Positions 24,017-32,981 of a DNA stretch of 64,000 bases are shown here, in pieces (position 1 is the first letter of the stretch; every line of letters begins with the position of its first letter). The DNA is taken from assembly GCA_009797885.1 (NCBI GenBank), contig WNKP01000002.1, positions 124,001 through 188,000 on the forward strand, read 5' to 3'. This DNA is from Flavobacteriaceae bacterium GF1. GTDB lineage: Bacteria; Bacteroidota; Bacteroidia; Flavobacteriales; Flavobacteriaceae. The notes under the pieces are model-generated. The model saw only the letters and a list, made by a program, of their open reading frames with translations, ran no database searches and was not told the DNA's origin. The position numbers and the translations under genes were made by a program.

Positions 24017-25309
24017 ATGAGTATAAATAGTAAACATGCAGTTATAAGATTTGGGCTAAAGGAATCCTTTAAATCATTAGAAAAGAAGCCATTGAAGGAA
24101 TCTACAGTAATGCTGTTTTTTTCCTCCAACAAGAAAAGATTTAAAAAGTCAACTGGGTTAAAATGCTCACTTAATTCTTGGGATAAAGAAAGGCAAAGAG
24201 TGAAAACGAGTAAAGGTATGGTGCCAAATACACATAAAGCCAATCAGCTACTTAATGAAATAGAGTCTTTCTTGGTTAATGAATACTTTAAAATGATGGA
24301 AGATGGTACCCTGAATCTGAATGATTTAAAAAAAAGGGTAGGAGATAGAATATTGGGGAAGACGGAATTTGTAGATGAAAAAAAGGACGACTTAATAAGT
24401 TTTTGCGAAGGGATTTTAAAATTAAAAAAGTCTTCTATTTCAATCACTACACAACGCAGCTATTCCCAAGCTATAAGGATTCTCAGATCTTATTCGGAGA
24501 ACTATTCTGTAAAACTTTCCTTTGATGATATTGATATGCAGTTTTACAGAAGGTTTTGTAAACATATGGAAGGCAAAAACTATTCTCTTAATTCAATTGG
24601 CAAACATGTCAAGAACTTGAAGACATTTCTCAATGAGGCTCTTACAATGAACATTACCAATAACTTAATATTTAAAAACAAAGCATTTCGGGTACCAAAG
24701 GAAGAAGTTGTGGAAATTTATTTGAACGAATTTGAGCTTGAGCAACTTGCAAAAACTGACCTTTCTAATAGACCTAAATTAGAATTGGCAAGAGACATTT
24801 TTTTTTTGATAGGATGTTATACAGGTCAAAGAGTAAGTGATTATAATGGTTTGACACGTAAAAATTTGAAATTCATTAATGGACACCATATAATAGAAAT
24901 AAAACAAGCAAAAACGAGAAGACATGGAAACGTTGTTCACATTCCTGTTACGAAGGGTATTAAAAAAATCTTAAATAAATATGGCAGCAATTTTCCTCCT
25001 AAAATGTGCGAACCAATTTTAAGAAAGAACTTGAAGCTAGCAGCAAAAAGGGCAGGTTTTAACAAGCCCATTAACATTCAATTTACAAAAGGTGGTAAAA
25101 TTGAATCTACTGTGGTACCAATGTATAAATTAGTAAAGACTCATACTGCTCGCAGAAGTTTTTGTACGAATCATTATTTGAAAGGCAAACCTTTGCAACA
25201 GATTATGTTGTTCAGTGGACACAAAACTGAAAGGGAGTTTTTGAAATATGTTAGGGTGGATAAGCAGCAAGAAATAATATCTGTTATTGAAAGTGGGTTC
25301 TTCCAATAA
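24017..25309 (+). CDS. Tyrosine site-specific integrase
   Basis: A 430-aa recombinase with an N-terminal arm-binding domain (residues about 15-100), a SAM-like core-binding domain (100-220) and a catalytic domain. Catalytic residues are visible: Arg in CYTGQRVSD, Lys in KQAKTRRHGN, His and Arg in HTARRSF, His in FSGHKTE and the nucleophile Tyr in FLKYV. It is the usual Bacteroidota type found at tRNA sites and would integrate and, with a directionality factor, excise this element. It lies next to the left att copy. Confidence 0.93.
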   Translation: MSINSKHAVIRFGLKESFKSLEKKPLKESTVMLFFSSNKKRFKKSTGLKCSLNSWDKERQRVKTSKGMVPNTHKANQLLNEIESFLVNEYFKMMEDGTLNLNDLKKRVGDRILGKTEFVDEKKDDLISFCEGILKLKKSSISITTQRSYSQAIRILRSYSENYSVKLSFDDIDMQFYRRFCKHMEGKNYSLNSIGKHVKNLKTFLNEALTMNITNNLIFKNKAFRVPKEEVVEIYLNEFELEQLAKTDLSNRPKLELARDIFFLIGCYTGQRVSDYNGLTRKNLKFINGHHIIEIKQAKTRRHGNVVHIPVTKGIKKILNKYGSNFPPKMCEPILRKNLKLAAKRAGFNKPINIQFTKGGKIESTVVPMYKLVKTHTARRSFCTNHYLKGKPLQQIMLFSGHKTEREFLKYVRVDKQQEIISVIESGFFQ

Positions 25310-25368
25310 TATTAATTCCATTTATTTCTTTGCGTGAGAACTAAGTCTCTAACCTATTACCAAAAGAA

Positions 25369-26433
25369 TTAATTTGTAGGGTCAACGAATACTATATTAG
25401 TAACATCGTCCAATAGTTCTATGTTTTCAACACCAGATTTCCCGGCGGTCCCTGGTAATCCCCAACCCATATGCCACTTTTTCCACTTCTCAGAACCAAA
25501 TATAGGTTGGCCATCATTCCCCTTGTTTATTGTAGGGTTACTGTAAGTACAATTTCCAGCATTATTTCCCCCTTTACCGCCAATGCCATGTTTTCCTGGC
25601 GTTCCTGGAGGTCCTCCATTACCAATGCCTGGCTCGGGTCCAATGTAACCTATGTCAGCACCTCTTAAATCATATTTACATTTATGGAATATATCCCAAA
25701 GTACAAATAGGTTTGCTATGTGAATATGAACATCGGGACCATTACCACCACAACCTCCATCACCACCTCTTCCCCCAAAACCGGGATTTCCACCATTGGT
25801 ACCTCTTCCCGGACCTCTTTTACAGGTACCTAATGTTCCATTTCTAGCACTTCTTCCTTTTTTACCTGGCATACCATCTCCTCCATTTCCGCCTGCACCT
25901 CCAGCACCACCTTTCCAACCTTGTAATTTGAAATTATAAGTGACATCATTAACATTTCCATTATTGGCAACAATCTCCTTTATGAAGAAGAAAAGAGTGG
26001 GGGAATGTCTTGTGCCCCCTTTACCTCCTGTACCGCCAGGCAACCCATTTTCACCAGGATTAACCACAGGTGGAGCGTCTTGTCCTTTAGCTCCATTTAA
26101 ACGATTATAAATCCTATTAGAATTTCCATTATACCACTCAACTTGCAAATCGTATTTGTTTGGACTAACTATTTCCATTTCGATTCTTTCAATTACAAAA
26201 ACGAAATACTCATGATTATTGTCGAGATCAAGCTGAAGCTTAGCATCTTCCAACACTTTCAGCGTCTTAACTTTTATTATCTGATCAGAAATGATTAGTC
26301 CTGCATTATCAATTGTTAATTCGTTTAAGTATGGTTGATTTGTAGCATTTATTAAAACTTCATTCAAGTCAACTTCTTTTGGAGAATTACACGGAGTTGC
26401 ACCGCATGGATCATAGTGATTAAGTTTTGTCAT
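25369..26433 (-). CDS. Glycine-rich collagen-like protein of unknown function
   Basis: A 354-aa protein without a signal peptide. Residues 1-110 form a globular-looking head. From about 115 onwards there are three blocks very rich in Gly, Pro, Lys and Asn (GGTGGKGG, GGAGGAGGNGGDGMPG, GGRGGDGGCGGNG and others) interleaved with short beta strands (FFFIKEIVANN, PDVHIHIANLFVL). This resembles polyglycine-II packed adhesins at phage fibre tips more than true collagen. No cargo function is known; it is convergent with the integrase. Confidence 0.65.
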   Translation of the reverse strand: MTKLNHYDPCGATPCNSPKEVDLNEVLINATNQPYLNELTIDNAGLIISDQIIKVKTLKVLEDAKLQLDLDNNHEYFVFVIERIEMEIVSPNKYDLQVEWYNGNSNRIYNRLNGAKGQDAPPVVNPGENGLPGGTGGKGGTRHSPTLFFFIKEIVANNGNVNDVTYNFKLQGWKGGAGGAGGNGGDGMPGKKGRSARNGTLGTCKRGPGRGTNGGNPGFGGRGGDGGCGGNGPDVHIHIANLFVLWDIFHKCKYDLRGADIGYIGPEPGIGNGGPPGTPGKHGIGGKGGNNAGNCTYSNPTINKGNDGQPIFGSEKWKKWHMGWGLPGTAGKSGVENIELLDDVTNIVFVDPTN

Positions 26434-26576
26434 GGAGTGAATCTAAAAGGAATTAAAACTGGATTGAAATCTAGAGAATACAGTTTGATTTTAAGTTAAG
26501 AAAAAAGAAAATTTGATTTATGTTTCAATTGTATTATTTCTTTAGGGATTATTGGTCATTTATTTAATCCATTTTA

Positions 26577-27269
26577 CTATTTCCTGGTTTTGTTGATTCT
26601 TTCAACAATACCAGGGTCTAGGTGTTCCCATGACTCTTTATGCATATTGATCAATAATCTTTCGGCCACAGTTTTGAACTGCCAAAGCTTAAATTTGCCT
26701 TGTAGATAAATCTGATTGTGTCTATCAAACTGTGATAAGATCAGGTCAATATGTTCAAATAAATAGATTTCAAAAAGATAGGCCATTCTTATTTTGAGAC
26801 GATTATCTTCCGCTTTGGCTTTGGACGTTCGGATTAATAATTCTTCGAATTCAATCAACCAAAGGGTAACGTGTCTAAGTTCATTTTCAATCATATATTC
26901 TGCTAGATGTGTCGGCTGTCCATAACCAATATTTGCACTTAGTTCTTCAAAATGTTTTGATATTTCTGGTAACCTCGTTAAAAGACTGTAGTATTCATCT
27001 AAATTTACCTTTCTTTCTTCCATGGCTTGAAATTGGGCATTTGCTTTAATCTGTGCTTGAAAGGCTAAATAGAGCACAATGATTGAAATTCCGTTAAGGA
27101 AAGGTGCCGTAAGCCCTCCAATAGTATCCCCAATCTGGCCCGTATCATCAAATCCAATACCCAACCAAGAAACATTTCTAGTAAAAAGCCATGGAATGAT
27201 AAAGTTGATGGTCAATACCAACAAAACAAGAATCATCGCAGTTCGGTTTTTCTTGAGCCAATCTTGCAT
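26577..27269 (-). CDS. Putative AbiC-like phage abortive infection membrane protein
   Basis: A 230-aa protein with two membrane helices (about residues 11-31 and 55-75). The loop DDTGQIGDTIGGLTAPF between them matches the family's conserved GxxGDxxGGxxxP motif. A cytoplasmic helical domain follows (KANAQFQAMEERKVNLDEYY onward). This is the layout of the putative phage abortive infection family (putAbiC), which is assigned to defence by homology to lactococcal AbiC. It stands alone on the minus strand among element genes. Assignment is by motif only. Confidence 0.65.
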   Translation of the reverse strand: MQDWLKKNRTAMILVLLVLTINFIIPWLFTRNVSWLGIGFDDTGQIGDTIGGLTAPFLNGISIIVLYLAFQAQIKANAQFQAMEERKVNLDEYYSLLTRLPEISKHFEELSANIGYGQPTHLAEYMIENELRHVTLWLIEFEELLIRTSKAKAEDNRLKIRMAYLFEIYLFEHIDLILSQFDRHNQIYLQGKFKLWQFKTVAERLLINMHKESWEHLDPGIVERINKTRK

Positions 27270-27403
27270 TTTAGAAGGTTTTAGGAAATGGACTACAATT
27301 TAGGAATAGGATTTCAATTTGGTATCCATATTAGGGTATTGACTAACAGATATACAATCTTTAACAAAGGATTTAAACATGTTGTTTTTTGTACAATTAA
27401 GTG

Positions 27404-28852
27404 TCATTTGTACTGGTAAATCTCTTTCGACCATAATTCTTCTTTTATCTTGGGGGTCAAGCTAAATATTTTAAATAGTTTATCCTGCATAATCTGTTTT
27501 ACTGGTTCATAATTTGATATGGGGACCACAATACTGTCATGGATAGTCGCTACGAACATATCTGGAAATTCACGGGCTATTGTCTTGGATATGACGTCCA
27601 AGAATAAATGCGCCTCAATATTCTGAAGTAAAATTGGAAAGTCAGATTTGTTATTTGTTTTTATATCATCAATGAACTCATTAATAGCATTGGGAATTAT
27701 AGCTCTTACCTCCCTGTATCTCCTTTCAGTGGATTTTGGAGAACAGTATAGGTATTCTAACATAGACTGCTTAGAATGCTCTCTAATGGAAGCAAATGAC
27801 CTGGTTATTCTGCTTCCGCTTTGCTCATCGTAAAAGGTATCTTGAAAACCTTCTTCAGTAGTAATGGAATCTAGGAATGAAGGGGAATAATTATTACCAA
27901 TATGCATATAGATGTCACCTTCAACAACTAGTTTTATAAAACGCCTAATCCCTTTGTTTATAAGGGTTTCCTGGGTTTTCGGAATCATAATAGAGAGGGA
28001 ATCAGAAAACAGGGAGGTCAAATCCGAATCAATCAGAGTACCAAGGAGTATATCCAGTGTATCATAATCTTTTCTCATCATTAAATTCAATAATCCTGAA
28101 AACATATAGGGTTGTGACGATTTTAGGTCCAATGAAATCAATTTTTCATCACGGTGGGTTATAAATTGTCTCAACTGTGATGGAAAATTGCTGAGATTAC
28201 TGTGTAGCCTATTATCCGCTCCTTCCCTGGAAAAAGACCAGTGACCGTGTTCTATGGCCTCAATAGCATATAAATAACTTCGGAACTTATTGAAATCCAT
28301 GTTGCGGTTGTTCAAAAATTCCTTTGCCGCATTTGAGTCAATATTAATGTTATCCTTATTTAGCCATTTGGTAAGGTGCCTGCACTTACGGTATGCCCTT
28401 TCCATTTTTTGAACGTCCTTCTGCCATAGCTTCTTTGAAAAGTTTAAGTCAATGATTTCATGTTTTACCAGTTTAAAGGAATTTTTCGACCGTTTTTTAA
28501 ATGGTGGTTTCCAAATTACTTTATAGCCAAAGCATTTCCCCTTTTTGCTATCATAGGGCTGTCTTTTGATTATTTTGTTATCTATAAGCCAATTAAGATA
28601 CCTGTCGTAATCATATCTGTAATTCTTTAGGTTGGTGGCACATAATTTGGCATAGCCGTAGTTTTTAATGGCATCTTTTTCTCCTTGTTTTCTGCAAATC
28701 AAGTCTAAGAAAAATACTATCAAATCAATTTTTAGTTTTTCTTTATTGGTAAAGCAGTTTTTGTTGAATTTATCCACCAATTCTTCTATGTGCAAGAACA
28801 GTTGTTCCTCAAGGAAAAGGTACCGATTACCTCTACTAATTTTTAATCTCAT
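27404..28852 (-). CDS. Replication-type protein with family A polymerase palm motifs
   Basis: A 482-aa protein. Residues about 50-115 look like a winged-helix segment (YGYAKLCATNLKNYRYDYDR, then YLNWLIDNKIIKRQPYDSKK). The C-terminal half shows polymerase motifs in order: motif A with Asp242 in SLDLKSSQPYM, motif B with Arg357, Lys361 and Tyr369 in REHSKQSMLEYLYC (the R-x3-K-x7-Y spacing of Pol I and T7-type RNA polymerase), and motif C with His438-Asp439 in TIHDSIVVP. No 3'-5' exonuclease is seen. I infer an element-encoded replication or primase-polymerase; DNA versus RNA synthesis cannot be told. Confidence 0.6.
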   Translation of the reverse strand: MRLKISRGNRYLFLEEQLFLHIEELVDKFNKNCFTNKEKLKIDLIVFFLDLICRKQGEKDAIKNYGYAKLCATNLKNYRYDYDRYLNWLIDNKIIKRQPYDSKKGKCFGYKVIWKPPFKKRSKNSFKLVKHEIIDLNFSKKLWQKDVQKMERAYRKCRHLTKWLNKDNINIDSNAAKEFLNNRNMDFNKFRSYLYAIEAIEHGHWSFSREGADNRLHSNLSNFPSQLRQFITHRDEKLISLDLKSSQPYMFSGLLNLMMRKDYDTLDILLGTLIDSDLTSLFSDSLSIMIPKTQETLINKGIRRFIKLVVEGDIYMHIGNNYSPSFLDSITTEEGFQDTFYDEQSGSRITRSFASIREHSKQSMLEYLYCSPKSTERRYREVRAIIPNAINEFIDDIKTNNKSDFPILLQNIEAHLFLDVISKTIAREFPDMFVATIHDSIVVPISNYEPVKQIMQDKLFKIFSLTPKIKEELWSKEIYQYK

Positions 28853-28905
28853 CCCTTTGTTGTTTTTGACAAATCATCTTATTTAATCTATACTAAAAAC
28901 AATAC

Positions 28906-29178
28906 TTATTGGGAAAGGAAGTCAATCAGGTCACCTTTAAGGTATACCACCTTTGACTTGATTCGTTTTGCTGGTAATTCCCCTGATTTGTCCATTTCCC
29001 AAAGTAGGGTAAGTGATATACCAAGAAAATCAGCAGCTTCTTGTCTTGATGAAATGACCTCTTCAGGTTCTTTTTGATGTTCATTTAATTTGAGGATTTG
29101 CAGTTCTTTGGCTACCGCTTGCTGGATGATTGACTCAAGACTTTCAAGGTCAATTCCTATCAAAAAGGGGTTTTCCAT
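28906..29178 (-). CDS. Excisionase-like helix-turn-helix protein
   Basis: A 90-aa protein with an N-terminal coiled region and a MerR/HTH_17-type domain (SSRQEAADFLGISLTLLWEM, then GELPAKRIKSKVVYLKGDL). In Bacteroidota elements such proteins act as directionality factors or as regulators of mobility genes. It is directly upstream of the polymerase-like gene (53 bp), so the pair may form a replication/excision module. Confidence 0.75.
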   Translation of the reverse strand: MENPFLIGIDLESLESIIQQAVAKELQILKLNEHQKEPEEVISSRQEAADFLGISLTLLWEMDKSGELPAKRIKSKVVYLKGDLIDFLSQ

Positions 29179-29262
29179 AAAAATTGTTTTACAATTACTT
29201 ATGGCAAATGTCCCTTTACTCTTCTTCTGATTTATGGATGTTTTGTTCCGAAAACCGGAAGT

Positions 29263-30135
29263 TTATTTGAAGTAAATAGTGTAAGCTTGTTCTCTTGGCT
29301 TTGAATAACTTTTCTCCAATGAGTTAAATCCACCATTTTCAGATATGATATCGTAAACTTCTGGTTTTATTAATTTGTACTCACTTAGAAAAGAAGCAAA
29401 CTGCATATGGGAAACATGATGGATAAGGCTTTCTTGAAGCATTCGTTGAAAAACGTAACCAAAATAAGATCTAGGATTGTTATCAACATGTTCAGTATAA
29501 TCTAAAAACGACTGAAAAATCTGTTCCTTCTTAAAAAAAATAGGAAAAGATTCCTTTGCGGTACTCAACCGATTCTTTGGTCTGTTCTTAAGTGAACAAG
29601 AATATTTAAAAGTTCTTTTTTCCTTGTCAATGAACACATCTAAATAATCCCAAATGAAATCATATATAATTTTTAGGTTATGGTTTATTTGATAAGCCAA
29701 GTAATGTAGGGGCTCTAGTTTTTTGGTTGTATCATTAACTATTTCGAATTCATAAAAATAGGAACCGCCAAAATGCCAGTTGTAAGTTATCCAATCTTGT
29801 ATGCCATCTAATAGGCAATTAATTTGAACTTCTTTTACCTTGTCAGAAACAAGGGGTTGGGTATAATAATCATAAAGTGCATTGTTGTTTATTGTCTCAT
29901 TTCCGAACCACGCAAAGAAGTGGTTAACGCTAATCATTATTTCGGCTTTATTTTTTTGCCAAACATTTAGAGGACTAGCTTCATAGTAGTTAAGTATATA
30001 TTCGTTTTTCCAGGAGTACTTACCATCATCGGCGGAAATCCATAGCAGTACTTTAACGGCATCTTCAAATTTCCTTAAATCTAAAACCTTATCATGATCA
30101 ATTTCGATTAAATGTTCTCGGTTTTTGAAATTCAT
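29263..30135 (-). CDS. Unknown protein of the element (290 aa)
   Basis: A 290-aa, aromatic-rich, probably soluble protein with no membrane helix and no motif I recognise. Repeated Trp/Tyr/Phe patterns (WITYNWHFGGSYFYEFE, LAYQINHNLKIIYDFIWDYL) suggest a helical globular fold. It is divergent from the restriction operon across 312 bp and could be a regulator or cargo gene, but nothing in the sequence decides this. Confidence 0.6.
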   Translation of the reverse strand: MNFKNREHLIEIDHDKVLDLRKFEDAVKVLLWISADDGKYSWKNEYILNYYEASPLNVWQKNKAEIMISVNHFFAWFGNETINNNALYDYYTQPLVSDKVKEVQINCLLDGIQDWITYNWHFGGSYFYEFEIVNDTTKKLEPLHYLAYQINHNLKIIYDFIWDYLDVFIDKEKRTFKYSCSLKNRPKNRLSTAKESFPIFFKKEQIFQSFLDYTEHVDNNPRSYFGYVFQRMLQESLIHHVSHMQFASFLSEYKLIKPEVYDIISENGGFNSLEKSYSKPREQAYTIYFK

Positions 30136-30447
30136 GTTGCAGCGGATACCAATTTGACTAAAACCTTTTTTCCAAAATTCATTTCGTCAATTAGAAATAT
30201 AAAACATAAATCAATATTGAACGATATCCAAGTTACGAAGTGAATCACTATTAATCATTCTGTTTTTGTATGCAAAAATCATACAACCAATTTATTTGAC
30301 TAACATTTCCGCTTTTTTATGAAAAGATTTGTATGAAAACCCCAGTTTTTGTGAACCTAATCCCCAAAAAGTGAAATCTGTTTTTCTTTTCAAGCAGAAT
30401 GGTTATTTTGGTTATACAATTAACTTTCCCTAGTACTACCTTTCGAT
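30136..30447. promoter_or_regulatory. Divergent control region of the restriction operon with TTGTATG sites
   Basis: This 312-bp AT-rich region lies between the 29263 gene and hsdR. A perfect inverted repeat TTGTATG / CATACAA with a 7-bp spacer is at 30266-30286 and a third TTGTATG is at 30329-30335. No full Bacteroidota promoter could be matched by eye. The sites are good operator candidates for controlled expression of the nuclease genes. Confidence 0.45.
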
Positions 30448-32976
30448 TTGAAGAATGAAGCTCATGCAAGAATTAAAATCAACCAACTGCTTGAAGAAGC
30501 GGGATGGAGATTCTTTGACAACGAGGAAGGTAAAGCAAACATTCTGCTTGAAAACCAAGTGAAGATTACTCAAAAGGAAATTGACGCATTGGGAAATGAT
30601 TATGAAAAGACAAAAAATGGTTCACTTGACTTTTTATTGGTCGACACCGATAACAAACCAATTTGCGTTTTAGAAGCAAAAAAAGAAAGCCTGCATCCTC
30701 TTGTTGCCAAAGAACAAGCAAGAAAATATGCCAAGACAGTTGATGCTCAATATGTGATTTTATCCAATGGTATTGTTCACTATTTTTGGGATGTTACCAA
30801 AGGAAATCCAAAACCGATTTACAAGTTTCCTTCTCCATCTGAAATTGGTGCAATAAAAGCATGGAATCCTGACCGAAATGCTTTATCCAATGAAAAAATT
30901 GCTATTGACTACATCGCTTCAATTCAAATGCCTGACTATGCAGAGCGACCTGAATGGAATGGAACACCTGAGGCCAGTAAAGATTTTGTTTGGACAAATG
31001 GACTTAGATTTTTAAGACATTACCAACTCAAAGCCATTGAAGCTCTTCAAAAAGCGGTTGCCAAAGGCAAAGACCGTTTTCTTTTTGAAATGGCAACGGG
31101 TACGGGAAAAACGCTAACGTCTGCCGGGGTTATCCGATTGTTCCTAAGAACTCAAAATGCAAGACGAGTTTTGTTTTTGGTTGACCGTTTGGAATTGGAA
31201 GACCAAGCTTGGAAGGCATTTACTCAATATCTCAAACCAGATTACAGCACATTCATTTACAAAGAGCATAAAAGCGATTGGCACAAAGCAGACATTGTCG
31301 TTACCACCATTCAATCGCTAATGTTCAATGACAAATACCGCTATGATTTCGCACCATCTGATTTTGACTTGATTATTTCGGATGAAAGCCATCGTTCAAT
31401 TTCAGGAAATGCCAGAGCCGTTTTTGAATATTTCCATGGGTACAAATTAGGATTGACTGCGACGCCAAGAGATTACCTAAAAGGCGTTGACCCTGAAAAG
31501 GTAAAAGAAAACGACCCAAGAGAAATTGAACGTAGAATGTTGAGAGATACCTACTCAACCTTCGGTTGTGAAGGTGGCGACCCGACTTTTCGTTACTCGC
31601 TTTTGGATGGTGTGAAAGACGGTTATCTAATCAATCCTAGGGTATTGGATGCCCGAACAGAAATTACAACGCAATTACTTTCTGATGAAGGATATGCAGT
31701 TGCTGTAACCACAGAAGAAGGTGAAGAAATAGAAACTTTCGTTTCTCGTGATTTTGAAAAGAAATTCTTTTCTGAAAAGACAAACAGTGTTTTCTGTAAG
31801 ACTTTTTTAGAGAATGCTTTGCGTGACCCTATAACCAATGAAATTGGCAAGACAATAATTTTTGCGGTTAGTCAAAATCATGCTCGTAAATTGACAGCCA
31901 TTCTCAATGAATTTGCGGAACAGCTTTACCCAGGTAAGTATAATTCTGATTTTGCCCTTCAAGTTACTTCTCAGGTTGGTGATGCTCAGCAAATGACCAT
32001 CAACTTTACCAATAACAACCTAAGTGGAAAAACAACTTGGCTGGAAGGTTACAAATCTTGCAAAACAAGAGTTTGTGTAACAGTAGGCATGATGACCACA
32101 GGATACGATTGCCCTGATTTGTTGAACATATGTATGATGAGACCAATTTTCAGCCCTGCGGATTTTGTACAGATAAAAGGTAGGGGTACTCGCAAAAACA
32201 CTTTTGAATACAAGTTCAAAAACGAACTAAACGAAGAAGAAACCCAACGCCACGAAAAAGAGATTTTTAAACTCTTCGACTTCTTTGCTAATTGCGAATA
32301 CTTTGAAGAGAAATTTGACTATGACGAAAAACTAAAACTACCTAAACCTAAAAAAGGGGGCCTTGAAGGTGGTGGCGGTGGAATCGACATTGATAAATAC
32401 ACCAGTTATCGTCCCGACCCACTAGCGACCTTAAGTGAAGAACAAATTGGTTATGAAGGGATGAAGATTGACCGTATGCTGTTCAAAAAATTTGAAGACC
32501 GCATCATTATGGACGACATCATCAAGAAAAATGTAGAGCTTGGAAATTGGGAACATGTGGTAAGCCATATACAGCATGAGATTTTCGATAAGCCTGAAGA
32601 ATACTTCAATCTTGAAAAGATTCGCAAAGCAGCCAAGATTGACCGAAAGGTTTCTATTCGTGAAGTAGTAGAAAAGATTTTTGGTATCATTCCAAAATTC
32701 AAATCAAAAGATGAATTGTTGGAAGAAGAGTTTGACAAATTCATTTCCATTTATCCCCCTGAGGAAGATGTTAACTTGAGGGCATTGAAATATTTTTTCA
32801 AGGCCTACGTAGTAGACCAAGACATTCGCAAAATTATTGCCGCAAAGGATTTCCATGCCTTACAAACCCACCCGACCTTGACGATTTCTCAGTTCAAGGA
32901 AGTCAAGGCGAAGTATCGTGAAATGATACCGCTGTACATCAAAGATTACGTGAACCTTGAATTGTTTGCCGCTTAA
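30448..32976 (+). CDS. hsdR: Type I restriction enzyme subunit R
   Basis: An 842-aa motor/nuclease subunit read from a TTG at 30448, the first start in this frame that keeps the N-terminal helix. The nuclease domain (SLDFLLVD, then CVLEAKKES) shows the D-ExK core near residues 62-82. Helicase motifs follow: MATGTGKT near 213, DESH near 310, GLTATP near 335 and QIKGRGTR near 576, then an EcoEI-type C-terminal domain. It translocates and cuts unmethylated DNA with HsdM/HsdS. It heads a six-gene operon with gaps or overlaps of a few bases. Confidence 0.93.
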   Translation: MKNEAHARIKINQLLEEAGWRFFDNEEGKANILLENQVKITQKEIDALGNDYEKTKNGSLDFLLVDTDNKPICVLEAKKESLHPLVAKEQARKYAKTVDAQYVILSNGIVHYFWDVTKGNPKPIYKFPSPSEIGAIKAWNPDRNALSNEKIAIDYIASIQMPDYAERPEWNGTPEASKDFVWTNGLRFLRHYQLKAIEALQKAVAKGKDRFLFEMATGTGKTLTSAGVIRLFLRTQNARRVLFLVDRLELEDQAWKAFTQYLKPDYSTFIYKEHKSDWHKADIVVTTIQSLMFNDKYRYDFAPSDFDLIISDESHRSISGNARAVFEYFHGYKLGLTATPRDYLKGVDPEKVKENDPREIERRMLRDTYSTFGCEGGDPTFRYSLLDGVKDGYLINPRVLDARTEITTQLLSDEGYAVAVTTEEGEEIETFVSRDFEKKFFSEKTNSVFCKTFLENALRDPITNEIGKTIIFAVSQNHARKLTAILNEFAEQLYPGKYNSDFALQVTSQVGDAQQMTINFTNNNLSGKTTWLEGYKSCKTRVCVTVGMMTTGYDCPDLLNICMMRPIFSPADFVQIKGRGTRKNTFEYKFKNELNEEETQRHEKEIFKLFDFFANCEYFEEKFDYDEKLKLPKPKKGGLEGGGGGIDIDKYTSYRPDPLATLSEEQIGYEGMKIDRMLFKKFEDRIIMDDIIKKNVELGNWEHVVSHIQHEIFDKPEEYFNLEKIRKAAKIDRKVSIREVVEKIFGIIPKFKSKDELLEEEFDKFISIYPPEEDVNLRALKYFFKAYVVDQDIRKIIAAKDFHALQTHPTLTISQFKEVKAKYREMIPLYIKDYVNLELFAA

Positions 32977-32981
32977 TTATT

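Noticed and set aside
25369-26433. CRISPR array or DNA tandem repeat in the glycine-rich gene
   Set aside because: The repetition comes from Gly codons in one long reading frame; there are no regular direct repeats with spacers.
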